Source: Cherax quadricarinatus (lineage: Eukaryota; Arthropoda; Malacostraca; Decapoda; Parastacidae). From it: a stretch of DNA of 64,000 bases. A model generated the notes under the pieces. It saw nothing but the letters and a program-made list of their open reading frames with translations. It had not been told where the DNA came from and ran no database searches. The stretch covers positions 28,513,193 through 28,577,192 of the forward strand of contig NC_091303.1 of NCBI RefSeq assembly GCF_038502225.1, read 5' to 3'. Position numbers and translations under genes: made by a program. Below, one piece after another: positions 53,311-63,880 of this stretch (positions are counted from its first letter, which is position 1; each line of letters opens with the position of its first letter).

Positions 53311-53689
53311 ATTTTACAAAATTTAATCTTCCTTTGGTTATAGAGCATAACTACTATAAAAACAATTATTATTATATTCATGGAAATCGCTAACCCTATG
53401 TTGGTCATTCAACACTGTATGGCGACTGGTGAGGTAGAAAGTAGAGGGAAAAAGGGTATGTGTCATGTGCAAGAACAAGAGTGGGAGAAAGAAAATCAGT
53501 GTATTAAATCAGTTTTAGTTCAACAACAGAGAATCTGCATAAAGATAAGACTGACAGAATACACATGTCACAGATCTGAGGGAGAAGTTGAAAATAAAAA
53601 TAGTTTTTTCTGATGAATGGAACAGGCAATCAGATAAGAATTCTTAGTCAAAATAGCATAGCTAGAATTACTTAAAAAAACCCATACTT
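53311..53689. other. Unassigned sequence
   Basis: No repeat family or conserved motif recognised. One 77-residue + strand frame (53380-53613) is charged and Gln/Glu-rich without a known domain. Confidence 0.4.
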
Positions 53690-53810
53690 ACAAAAAGAAA
53701 ATTATGATGATGTTTTGGTTCATCTTAGACCACTGTCAAGTCACAACTGACACGACTTGAGAATGGTCCAGGATGAAACTAAACATCTTAATGAGCAAAT
53801 AATCAATCAA
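53690..53810. repeat. Short fold-back repeat 1
   Basis: TGATGTTTTGGTTCATCTTAG and CACTGTCAAGTC are followed by inverted counterparts GACTTGAGAATGGTCCAGGA and GATGAAACTAAACATC. Arms of about 40 bp around a short loop near 53745. Confidence 0.65.
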
Positions 53811-53881
53811 AATACATCCTCTGTATCAAGATACCATTTTCTTAATTCTTAACTCACAAAATTGTAATGACATGATTGCAA

Positions 53882-54017
53882 ACAAACCATACCACGGGTG
53901 GGGTTAGAGCCCGCGATCAGAGTCTCAAAACTCCAGACCGTCACATTAGCTAACGCGACAGTCTGTAGTTTTGAGACTCTCTGATCGCAGGTTCTAACCC
54001 CGCCCATGGTATGGTTT
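53882..54017. repeat. Fold-back repeat 2 with tRNA-like sequence
   Basis: The left arm (AACCATACCACGGGTGGGGT to CAAAACTCCAGACCGTC) and right arm (GACAGTCTGTAGTTTTGAG to CCCATGGTATGGTTT) are reverse complements of about 58 bp around a spacer containing ACATTAGCTAACGCG. The right arm carries a B-box-like GGTTCTAACCC, and the spacer resembles an A box, so it probably derives from a tRNA-type SINE head. It would form a stable hairpin. Confidence 0.75.
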
Positions 54018-54779
54018 CTTAATTCTTAGTGGTGCTAGATGCCCCTTCATGAAATAACTACATGAGGGTCTGAGGCATAAGAATACTGTTCCTCAGTCAA
54101 CACAATAAATAAATGTTCATTCAAAATTAAACATTGATTTTTCCACCCTAATGTCATTAGTAATACTGTACATTGGTTCTAAAATCTACTTTCTCTGATA
54201 TATTGTACCAGCAAAACATTAATATTATTAATAAGGTGTAATACTATAATGCAACAAGAAGATATATCAATATGATCTAACAAAATCAAGTTGTGTTCCT
54301 AAAACTGGTCTTAAATTTAAGTATTATTTGACACTAAACATTACATTCCAAAGGTTACTAATGTATTATGCTGCTTTAGATGGAGAAACTGGAGGGTGTG
54401 TCCAGTGGCCAGAACAAATACAGTTGGAAGCCCACTGTTGGTCCCATGCACTCTCTGAATCTCCCCACCAACTAGCTCGTACGCTACAACATCTGTAAAT
54501 ATATGGCTAATAAGTTTTATACATGTATACAAGGAAGAAACAATAAGCAAATAACATTTCTAGGGAAACAGTACTAAAGTAATGCAAAAGCTCATAGGAA
54601 CACCTTAATTTTTCATGGAAAATGACACTCTCTGGGAAGCAATTAGTGATGCATGATACAGTGAAAGACTTAATGTTCCAAAGAAAAGCCAGCTACAAAA
54701 CTGTATTCAGTAAGATGTCTTAAATTGCCCCACATTCACTAAGTACTGGTGTGGAAAACTTTTTATAATGAAAAGTTTT
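54018..54779. other. Unique DNA, no gene seen
   Basis: AT-rich, no repeat ends, no conserved coding motif. The 69-aa minus-strand frame at 54341-54550 is unrecognised. Confidence 0.45.
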
Positions 54780-55430
54780 AAACATCTCAAAATTCAGTAT
54801 TTGTACTGTAGCCAAGAAGGTCTCCAAAACAGTAGACATTCTTTCTAAGATACAGTACTGTGTACCCTAAATGGTACTACTTACACTATACCACTCTCTA
54901 ATCAACCCTTATCTCACCTATGGTATTTGTACATGGAGATCTATTATGGCTAATCACCTTGAACCATTAATAACCCAACAAAAAGCTGCAGTGCAGTTAA
55001 TCACCCATTCCTGTCTCAGACAACACACCCCTCTGCTCTTCAAGAGTTTGAACTTAATATACAAAATATGCACTCAAATTACTGTTCCTACTACATATAC
55101 AAAACATTAAACTTCACTATAAACCCTCCTCTCAAACTTCTCCTTGATAGCTACAACAGAACACAGATACAACACAAAGCATAAAACTCTTTTTGACATC
55201 CCTCGTGTCCATCTTACCCTAAGCAAAAATGCAATGCGCATAAAGGGCCCCTGAGATGTGGAATTCATTGCCTGAACCAGCAAAAGGTCCCCTGTCTGCC
55301 ATTCAGTTTAGGGTCATAATAAAAAATCACCTCAACTCCTAAATTTAACTTTATCAACACTATACTATGCCTGAAATCATAGCTCCAGTTTGAAACTACT
55401 CACGAAATCCAAATTAACTCAATATCACTA
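54780..55430 (+). pseudogene. LINE-B C-terminal fragment, decayed
   Basis: Reads TLYHSLINPYLTYGICTW, LEPLITQQKAAVQLI and RQHTPLLFKSLNL, matching the thumb of LINE-B at 7114-8280. Continuation shows ALSKNAMRIKGP-like and NSLP-like residues in shifted frames. It is the oldest LINE-B copy here. Confidence 0.8.
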
Positions 55431-55586
55431 AATAAATTTTAAGGATTAAATACACACATAAAATTGTATTACTGTGCTAATGTAAACTGTGCTAATTATA
55501 ATATATTTTGCTGCCTGTCTATTATAAATTTTATTATTTATAAATTCTGCTACTTCCCATTATTGTAATAACACATAATTAAAATA

Positions 55587-56639
55587 CAGGTCTCCCTCCA
55601 CATTCGCAAGGGTTAGGGGATAAAGAACCTTGCGAATGCTAATGTTTGGTGCAGGGAAATATAATAATAGCATTTACTTAGCCTAATAATACTGCTTCCT
55701 TAACTTATTGAACCATGAACAATCATAAAACACATGAAAACATCGTAAAATATTGTACTAGTGCCAGCCCTTTGGTAAAGGTGAGAAAGACTATAGAATC
55801 CAAGAAAGAACTCGTAGCAGAGTACCAAAGTGGAGGAGGAAGAGAGAGAGGGGAGAATGTGCCTTCTTCAGTGATTCTACGACATGTACGATACTAAAGC
55901 AGCACTAGTCGATAAAGGCTATAGCGCCAGCCAACGATAAAGTGTAGCAAGTAAGTTAAGAGATTAACTTATAGAAAAAGGACAGCATGAACCTAACTCC
56001 TCCAATGTTGTTGGAGGTATATAGGGCTACTGAGAACACCGCCGCCTCTGCTGGCCTTCACCACCACTATGTACGGCTTATGCTCTAAATGGCCCTTGTA
56101 CACTCAACAACAACAACACAACACCACTTGTTATTAATGTTATTAATATTAATAATGAGTGGTTATTACTGTTATTAATATTGTTATTGCTGTTATTAAT
56201 ACTGTTATTACTGTCATTAATATTGTTTATTATGTCACATTAGATCAATTCTTTTCTTTCTTTCTTTCAACACACCAGCCGTATCCCACCGAGGCAGGGT
56301 GGCCCAAAAGGAAAAACGAAAGCTTCTCCTTTTACATTTAGTAATATATACAGGAGAAGGGGTTACTAGCCCCTTGCCCCCGGCATTTTAGTTGCCTCTT
56401 ACAACACGCATGGTTACGGAGGAAGAATTCTGTTCCACTTCCCCATGGAGAATTAGATCAATTGTGATAGATAAATAAGCAGCAGAGTTGAAATTAGCGT
56501 TATATTGAAGGACTATCTTGTCCTGCCTCCAAACAAACTCTGCCGCCACCAAAATTCCTAACATATCGTTGGGTGGCTGGGCATTCGCAAATGTTTGAAG
56601 CCTGTGAAAGTGGAACTTGCGAATGTGGATGGAGACCTG
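55587..56639 (+). mobile_element. Tigger-delta, deleted copy
   Basis: TA at 55585-55586, then CAGGTCTCCCTCCACATTCG. The right end is CGAATGTGGATGGAGACCTG at 56620-56639, its inverted repeat, although the right TA has become CA. The left interior keeps the first residues of a Tigger transposase (CTSASPLVKVRKTIESKKEL at about 55754-55813), and stops follow. A LINE-A derivative is inserted at 56255-56452. About 1.05 kb in total. Confidence 0.8.
56255..56452 (-). mobile_element. LINE-A internal-deletion derivative inside Tigger-delta
   Basis: The + strand shows a CTTT tract, then the LINE-A 3' end in reverse (CCGTATCCCACCGAGGCAGG), then the leader in reverse (CAGGAGAAGGGGTTACTAGC to CCACTTCCCCATGGA). 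Same leader/3'-end composition as 51075-51245. Confidence 0.75.
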
Positions 56640-57540
56640 CATACCACTCCATAACCTATGTCTAGTTTTAAGTAGCCTGGTAAGCATTAGAATTAGTTTG
56701 CCTGAAATGATTGTGCATTCTAGCAGCTATCTTTGTGCTTGAAATTATTTTATTTTATTATTTTATTTTGTTATTTTATTATATTTGTACATGTACTGTA
56801 CAAAGAAATAAATGATTTAATTTTTTTTTTAATCCTGCTTGAGGATTGTTCATATAAGCTCGAATAATGGCCAAAAAACACAATCAAATTTAGGATCTTC
56901 TCACCCTGCTTAATAACCACCACCTGCTTGTACAATAACCAGATTCCTGGCTGCCAACCTTCCCCTTTTCGCTTAATATTAAGACTTCACTTGCTCATAC
57001 AATGACCAGATAATGTTTATAAAGTAAATTCTTGAGTTAATAGACCTTGAAAATATGAGGCAAAATCTGTTGGGTCTAATGATACAGAATCATTAGACAA
57101 AGTCTATTGGTTACCTTATTGTTTATTATTACTATGATCATTGCAAAAGAATCTCGTCTCTCCATCACAACCACCATTACCAGTAGCCCAGTAATGGCAT
57201 TTACTAAAGGGTTCACTCTTATCACCCTGGGAGTCAAAGGTCTTCAGAGATGGAACTAAATTAGCTGTTTGCTGCATCAGCAGTCTACACACACATAGTT
57301 TTCATATCCTGTGCATTATCAATTAAAATGTGAGGAAACTGGGAAAAATGTTAATGTATGTAGATTGTTTATCACTGAGGAAGTCACAGATTTTAGTTGT
57401 CTAGGGTCCATTGTTTAGCTAAAGTATAGTGGTATAAAATCCTCGTTTTATAAGTGCAAAACACAAAAAAATATGAAAAATGTTCAAAATATTGAGAAAA
57501 ATATTAAGGAGAGAATCCTTCAACCGAAATTCCAAAATTT
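56640..57540. other. Unique DNA, no gene seen
   Basis: AT-rich, with TTATTTTATT repeats at 56740-56790. No coding motif recognised. Confidence 0.5.
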
Positions 57541-57699
57541 GAAAGTTTGTCGAGTGTTGACATGATATGCCACAAGTGGCTCATTCAGTGTAAGATGTGG
57601 TGGAGGCTCCATCCTCCATCTACTGAGCTGAGACAGATGAGCTTCATATTTGTACTAATGCCAGTTTGTTGTCAGCAGCCATTACTCACATATTACTTG

Positions 57700-58665
57700 A
57701 TATTTTGTGCTCTGTGGTGTGAAGATATTGTTAAAAATGTTGAAAAGGCCTATGGGTAACAGTGAAAAGAAAAAGAGGAAACATTTATTTTTATCTATAT
57801 CACAGGTCAAGTTGTTGGAAAAACCTGACAACGGTGTAAGTGTGAAGCGTATGACTGAAGAGTTTGGTGTTGGAACAACCACTATCTACCACCTAAGAAA
57901 ACAGGACAAACATTGCATAGAGGGGAAAAAAAAAAATGAAGATTTTGACTGAGTGGTGATGGAGTGGATTAGTCAGTGTTGGAGTGAGCATATGCCACTA
58001 ATGGAATGCTGATCATGAAAAAAGCAAAAATCTATGATGATGAACTGAATACTGAAGGTAACTGTGAATATTCAGTAGGTTGGTTACAAAAATTTTAAGA
58101 AAAGGCACAGCATTAAATATTTAAAGATTCGTAGTGATAAAGCATCTAGTGATCACAAGCAACAGAGAAATTCATTGACACAGATCTGCCAAGACTGATG
58201 ATGCTGATGAAAATCTAGCAACAAAACAAATCTACAATGCTGATGAGACATTACTGTTCTGGCATTTGCCCCAGAAAAACATTGACTACAGCTGATGAGA
58301 GAGCTCCTACTGGAGTTAAGGATGCCAAGGACAGAGTAACTGTGCTGGGATGTGTTAATGCAGCAAGCATATATGTATAAGTGAAAACTCGCTGTGGTAG
58401 GCAAAACCCTGCATCTTAGTTTTTTAAAGGTGTGAGTATCTTACCAGTCCATCTTTTCTAATGGTGTGAATACCTTACCAGATGTATTTTCTGATTTGTT
58501 TCACAAACATTTTGTACCAGCGGCTGATGCCCAGTGCAGGGCACTGGACTGGATGCCAAATGCAAGATTTTGTTATTCTTTGACAACTGTTTTGCTCATC
58601 CTCCAGCTGAACTTCTCATCAAAAATAATGTTTATGGCACGTATTTTTCCCCAAGTGTGACATCA
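57700..58665 (+). pseudogene. Jerky-like (JRK/Tigger group) transposase relic
   Basis: The N-terminal part reads EKKKRKHLFLSISQVKLLE, NGVSVKRMTEEFGVGTTTIY, the psq/HTH typical of jerky proteins. Further on, GWLQKF-like, SSDHKQQRN, YNADETLLFW (first catalytic Asp), GVKDAKDRVT-like and DLFHKHFVPAADAQC blocks appear in different frames, and a degenerate LLFFDNCFAHPPAELL region precedes the cut at 58665. Numerous stops and frameshifts. The relic is truncated by a TTAA-2 insertion. Whether it was a transposon or a host jerky-derived gene cannot be told from here; the former is more likely in this context. Confidence 0.75.
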
Positions 58666-58669
58666 TTAA

Positions 58670-59165
58670 CCTTTTCAGGGTCCAAGGCCAAAATCTGAAG
58701 TGGTGCCCCAGTGTCCAAGAATTTAAAAAAAAAAAAAATTATTTTTTCTTATGAAATGGTAGAAAATCTTTTCGTGAAGGTAATAAAACAGAATGTACGA
58801 AATTTGATGGAAAATTGACGAAATTATGCTCTCGCGAATTTTGATGTGTCAGCGATATTTACGAATCGGCGATTTTGCCGACTTTGACTCCCATTTTAGG
58901 CCAATTACATTATTCCAGTTGACCAAATTCTTAGCTATTTCACTAGTATTACTTCTATTCTATCGACTGAGCACAAGAAATCACCAAGTCAACTGTTTCA
59001 ACTATAAAATAAAGTGATCGGAAATTGGTAATTTGGCCAATTTAACACAAAGTTCAAAATATTCCAATTTCAAAATAGGGTCCAGAATAAACAATGTAGG
59101 TATTCCTGGCACTAAACTAACATTTCCTCTGTTCATTAGTTACGTTTTAAGGCTTTACAAATGTC
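58670..59165 (-). mobile_element. TTAA-2 fragment, reversed
   Basis: TTAA at 58666-58669, then CCTTTTCAGGGTCC and about 500 bp corresponding to 12714-12235 reversed (GCCAAAATCTGAAGTGGTGC, ATTTTGATGTGTCAGCGATA). The other end is missing beyond GGCTTTACAAATG. Confidence 0.8.
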
Positions 59166-59935
59166 ATGCCCCTATGTTTAACCTTTCTTTAATATTACAT
59201 TGCGGTTATTTCCTTTAATAGCTAAATTGGAAATGAACGTCCTTGTGTTGGGGAAAGCAGCACTTAACACTTCTAGCACACGTATGATAGACGAATGTTC
59301 ACTCTGTGTACAAGCAAGTCACCACAAACTTACTATGTTTATAGGTGAACCTCTGGCATGTCCCACTTAAAAAGCCAGTACGGCAATGCTCGTTAAATTG
59401 TTCTTTTAAGTCACTACAGGAAACACTGGTATGCCAGCAGCACTGTAGAACGTATACGTAGACATGCTGGGCCTTAGGACAGCTGTAACTGCAGGCTGCC
59501 TTAGCTTGTTCTGGCTAGCTTGGAATGCTGTTTTCAAGCTTGCTTGAATGTGCTTGCTAAGCTCGTGTCAACCACCTGGATATTTGCTTGTAGCAGGCAG
59601 GTAGGCACACAGGAGACACATTCGTAAGATGAGTGGAGTGCGGCACAGAGGACTGACACAGGCACTCAAGCACTTATGTGGTCTGGCAAAAAACCCCCTC
59701 TAGACCATAAGTAAATAGAGGCGAATGGCTGAGTTCCAAATCGAGGAAGGAGCGGAGGCAGGCGAGGCGGAGTGAAGGTAGGCCTCCTACAGCCACTTCA
59801 AATCAACATGTTTGTGTTTCACTAGGTATATCACTAGTCACAGTTCACACATAAGAGTTCGCTAGACACAGGCAATATGGGTGTAGTGGCCTGTGGGTTG
59901 CAGTGCCATTTTCAAGGTCATTCACTGGGCCCAGA
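59166..59935. other. Unassigned sequence
   Basis: More GC-rich than the surroundings from about 59440. No conserved protein motif, repeat ends or RNA gene recognised. Confidence 0.4.
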
Positions 59936-61320
59936 GTCGTCTCGAGAGTTACCAACACTGTACTACGGTGGTAGTGGTTGTGATGGTGGTAGTGTTTGTG
60001 ATGGTGGTAGAGGGTGGTAGTGATGGTAGAGGGTGGCAGTGGTTGTGATGGTGGTAGAGGGTGGTAAGGGTTGTGACGGTGGTAGAGGGTGGTAAGGGTT
60101 GTCATGGTGGTAGAGGGTGGTAGTGATGGTGGTAGAGGGTGGTAGTGATGATGGTGGAGGGTGGTAGTGATGGTGGTAGCAGGTGGTAGTAATGGTGGTA
60201 GAGGGTGTTAGTGGTGGTGGCAGAAGGTGATGGTGAAGGTGGTAGAGGGTGGCTGCAATTGTGATGGTGGTAGATGGTGGTAGTGGTTGTGATGGTAGTA
60301 GAGGGTGGTAGTGGTTGTGATGGTGGTAGTGGTTGTGATGGTGGTAGAGGGTGGTAGTGGTTGTGATGGTGGTAGAGGGTGGTAGTGATGATGGTAGAGG
60401 GTGGAAGCAGTTGTGATGGTGGTAGTGATGGTGGCAGTGATGGTGGAAGATGGTGGTAAGGGTTGTGATGGTGGTAGAGGGTGGTAGTGGTAGTGATGGT
60501 GGTAGAGGGTGGTAGTGATGATGGTAGAGGGTGGTAGTGATGATGGTAGAGGGTGGTAGTGATGATGGTAGAGGGTGGTAGTGATGGTGGTAGCAGGTGG
60601 TAGTGATGGTGGTAGAGGGTGGTAGTGGTGGTGGTAGAGGGTGATGGTGAAGGTGGTAGAGGGTGGCTGTAATTGTGATGGTGGTAGATGGTGGTAGTGG
60701 TTGTGATGGTGGTAGAGGGTGGGAGGGGTGGTGGTAGAGGGTGGTAATGATGGTGGTAGAGGGTGGTAGTGATGGTGGTAGAGGGTGGTAGCAGTTGTGA
60801 TGGTGGTAGAGGGTGGCAGTGGTTGTGATGGTGGTAGTGATGGTGGCAGTGATGGTGGAAGATGGTGGTAAGGGTTGTGATGGTGGTAGAGAGTGGTAGT
60901 TGTGATGGTGGTAGAGGGTGGTAGTGATGGTGGTAGAGGGTGGTAATGGTTGTGATGGTGGTAGAGGGTGGTAGTGGTTGTGATGGTGGTAGAGGGTGGT
61001 AGTGATGGTGGTAGAGGGTGGTAGTGATGATGGTAGAGGGTGGCCTGGTGGCTAACACTCTCGCTTCACACGGCGAGGGCCTGGGTTCGATTCCCAGCCA
61101 GAGTAGAAACATTGGACATGTTTCTTTCCACCTGTTGTCTATGTTCCCCATCAGTAAAATGGTTACCTGGGTGTTAGTGGACTGGTGTGGGTCGCATCCT
61201 GGGACACTGACCTAATTTGCCCGAAATGCGGAGCATAACAAGGGAGTTTCTATATAGTAGTATGTCATTGTTGTCAGCTAGGACTGTATACCTTGTACAT
61301 GTACTTGTAGTAAATAAAGA

Positions 61321-61355
<35 letters not shown>

Positions 61356-61905
61356 TATTATTAATGTTTGTAATGGTAGTAGAGAGTGGTAGTGGTTGTG
61401 ATGGTGGTAGAGGGTGGTAGTGATTGTGATGGTAGTAGAGGGTGATAGCAGTTGTGATGGTGGTAGAGGGTGGTAGTGTTTGTGATGGTGGTGGAGGGTG
61501 GTAGCAGTTGTGATGGTGGTAGAGAGTGGTAGTGGTTGTGATGGTGGTAGAGGGTGGTAGTGATTGTGATGGTTGTAGAGGGTGGTAGTGGTTGTGATGG
61601 TGTAGAGGGTGGTAGTGATGGTGGTAGAGGGTTGTAGTGGTTGTGATGGTGGTAGAGGGTGGTAGTGGTTGTGATGATGTAGAAAGTGGTAGTGATGGTG
61701 GTAGAGGGTTGTAGTGGTTGTGATGGTGGTAGAGGGTGGTAGTGGTTGTGATGATGTTAGAGGGTGGCAGTGGTGGTGGTAGAGGGTGGTAGTGGTTGTG
61801 ATGGTGGTAGAGGATGGCAGTGGTGGTGGTAGAGGGTGGTAGTGGTTGTGATGGTGGTAGAGGGTGGTAGTGATGGTGGAAGTGATTGTGGTAGAGGGTA
61901 GAGCT
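59936..61905 (+). repeat. G-rich minisatellite, about 2 kb
   Basis: Tandem variants of GGTAGTGGTTGTGATGGTGG and GTAGAGGGTGGTAGTGATGG; unit length is variable (about 19-33 bp) and based on GGTGGTAGAGGGT. Strong strand asymmetry: the + strand is almost without C. Long His/Pro/Thr/Ser-rich frames on the minus strand are artefacts. It is interrupted by a SINE at 61036-61322. Confidence 0.93.
61036..61355 (+). mobile_element. tRNA-derived SINE with ATT tail
   Basis: A box TGGCCTGGTGG at 61041-61051, B box GGTTCGATTCC at 61084-61094, body with GGTTACCTGGGTGTTAGTGG and GTGTGGGTCGCATCCTGGGA, then AATAAAGATATT and (ATT)n to 61355. It has a different 3' part from the 8979 copy, so a second subfamily. 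Confidence 0.85.
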
Positions 61906-62455
61906 GCAGTAGCTGTCTTTATGGAAAGGGATTCCCCTTCCAAATAATAGTGTAACTTCTCCATCCTCTCCCGTCTTCCCGTCTTCCATCCACTAACGAG
62001 TGACTAACAAGTCTTCAATAAAGGTAAGTGTCATGTTATTATTTTTTTATACTTTATTTCTCATTCTTTTCTGTATATAAATCTATATTTAATGTACAGT
62101 GGTACCTTGAGTTTCAAACAGCTCCCAACTTAAACAATTATGTAAGTGTATTATTGTAAGTGCTTTTTTAAGTGTATTTTTGGAGTCTGAAACAGACTAA
62201 TCTAATTTACATTATTCCTTATGGAAACAAATTCGTTTGGTAACGGCACTCGACCAGCCTTCTGGAACGAATTATGGCGAAAACTTGGGATACCACTGTA
62301 TAAAAAATTATTTTTTGTTAATACTTTCGGGTGGCTGGAATGGATTAATTTGTTTTACATTATTTCTAATGGAGAAAATGGTTTCAGTTTTCATTGATTT
62401 CACATTTCGTCAGACTCTCTGGAACAAATTAAAGATGAAGAGAGAGGGTCCACTG
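61906..62455 (+). mobile_element. Tigger-gamma right end
   Basis: Begins with the last transposase residues (TVFMERDSPSK-like at about 61912-61950), then CTTCAATAAAGGTAAGTGTC and an untranslated region, and ends GAGGGTCCACTG before TA 62456-62457. It is interrupted by a MITE at 62097-62298. The left part was lost at the minisatellite. Confidence 0.75.
62097..62298. mobile_element. Tigger-type MITE (202 bp)
   Basis: Ends CAGTGGTACCTTGAGTTTC and GGGATACCACTG, flanked by TA (62095-62096, 62299-62300). The interior matches 52114-52298 in reverse order. Confidence 0.85.
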
Positions 62456-62626
62456 TAATAAGAGGAATTAGATACAACACATTATCACCCTAGTCCTCAT
62501 CTCAGGTTATGACATGGGTTTATGTGGAAAAATGTGGATTGCTTTATGTGTTTATCACTTAAGAAACCTTTTATACAGTCCCTGTCCAGGTAATGTAATT
62601 AAGCAGGCATCAATTATACATACATA

Positions 62627-63878
62627 CAGTGGACCCCTGGTTATTGTAATTAATCCATTCCAGAGAGAGTGACTAAACCTTAATCTGATGATTTCCAAAT
62701 TTATTTTTCCCATAAGAAATAATGTAAATCCAATTAATCCATTCCAGACACCCAAAAGTATTAACAAAAATGATTTTTTATAGATTAAATATAGATTTAC
62801 ATACAGAAAAGAATGAGAAATTGTGTATAAAACAATCATATCACACTTACCTTTATTGAAGACTCTTGTTGGTGCATGGAAGATGGGAGGAGAGAAGAGG
62901 GTTAGTGTGACGTTCCTCCACAAATGTTTGCAACTCACTCCACTTTGCACAAATGTCCTTAATCTTTGAAGTAGGCACCTTCTTCCCTCTCTCTTTCTCC
63001 TCCTCTGAAGCAATTTCCTCAGCTGGTGTACATAAGAACATAAGACAGCAGGAACACTGCAGCAGGCCTGTTGTCCCATACTAGGCAGGTCCTTCACAAA
63101 CCATCCTACTAACAGAATCGTATTTGCCCAACCCAATTTTCAATGCTTTCCAAGCAATAAGCATTGATAATTCTATTCACTCATGCGCAAGTCCCACTCA
63201 AATCAAATCGTGTGTGTGGGGAAGTATCCTGCCTGGTGGGTGGGGAAGTACCCTGGCTGGGGTATGGGGAAGTACCCTGGCTGGTATGTGGGGAAGTGCC
63301 CTGGCTGGTGTGTGTGAGGAAGTACCCTGGTTGGTGTACATAAGAAAGCAGGAACACTGCAGCAGACCTGTTGACCCATAATAAGCAGGTCCTTCACAAA
63401 CCATCCCACTAACAGAATTATATTTCCCCAACCCAATTTTCAATGCTTCCCAAGCAATAAGCTTTGATAATTCTATTCACTCGTGCGCAAGTCCCACTCA
63501 AATCAAATCGTGTGTGTGGGGAAGTACCCTGGCTGGTGTGTTCTTTCTTGAATTCTATCGTGTTTATCGCCTTCTTTACCAAAGGACTGGCACTAGGAAC
63601 TTTCTTTTGGCCCATGGTGGCTTATTTAGCAGTTGCAACCACTAAAATGAATGGAATATTATGAAATGTGTCGTATGAATGTATGGGGTCATGCTCACTG
63701 GCTGATAAACAATGACTCACTGACTGTAAATGGTGTGTCAGGCCGCTCGGACGCGTTCGGGATGAATGACTATTACCAAGCTAAATGACGATCACCGAGC
63801 CAATATTTTGACGAAAAAACATTACTATTTCCGAATACATTACAAAATCCGATGACTACGAAATCTGGGGGTCCACTG
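62627..63878 (-). mobile_element. Tigger-gamma, deleted copy
   Basis: The ends CAGTGGACCCCTGG and TGGGGGTCCACTG are flanked by TA. The minus strand keeps the transposase start (MGQKKVPSASPLVKKAINTI from 63615, in CCACCATGG context) and a C-terminal piece (KVPTSKIKDICAKWSELQTF at about 62915-62975), with the catalytic core replaced by duplicated foreign sequence at 63020-63530. It cannot encode a transposase. Confidence 0.85.
63020..63530. repeat. Duplicated interspersed repeat plus GGGGAAGTACCCTGGCTGGT minisatellite
   Basis: A roughly 190-bp segment (ACATAAGAACATAAGACAGC, CAGGAACACTGCAGCAGGCC to AAATCAAATCGTGTGTGTGG) occurs at 63028-63216 and again at 63339-63519. Between the copies are five units of a roughly 21-bp repeat. 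The AGGAACACTGCAGCAGGCC stretch resembles a repeat I associate with decapod genomes. Confidence 0.8.
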
Positions 63879-63880
63879 TA

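Noticed and set aside
59845..61989. Several long His/Pro/Thr/Ser-rich minus-strand frames
   Set aside because: They are translations of the G-rich minisatellite. The frame stays open only because the repeat has no stop, and no domain is present.
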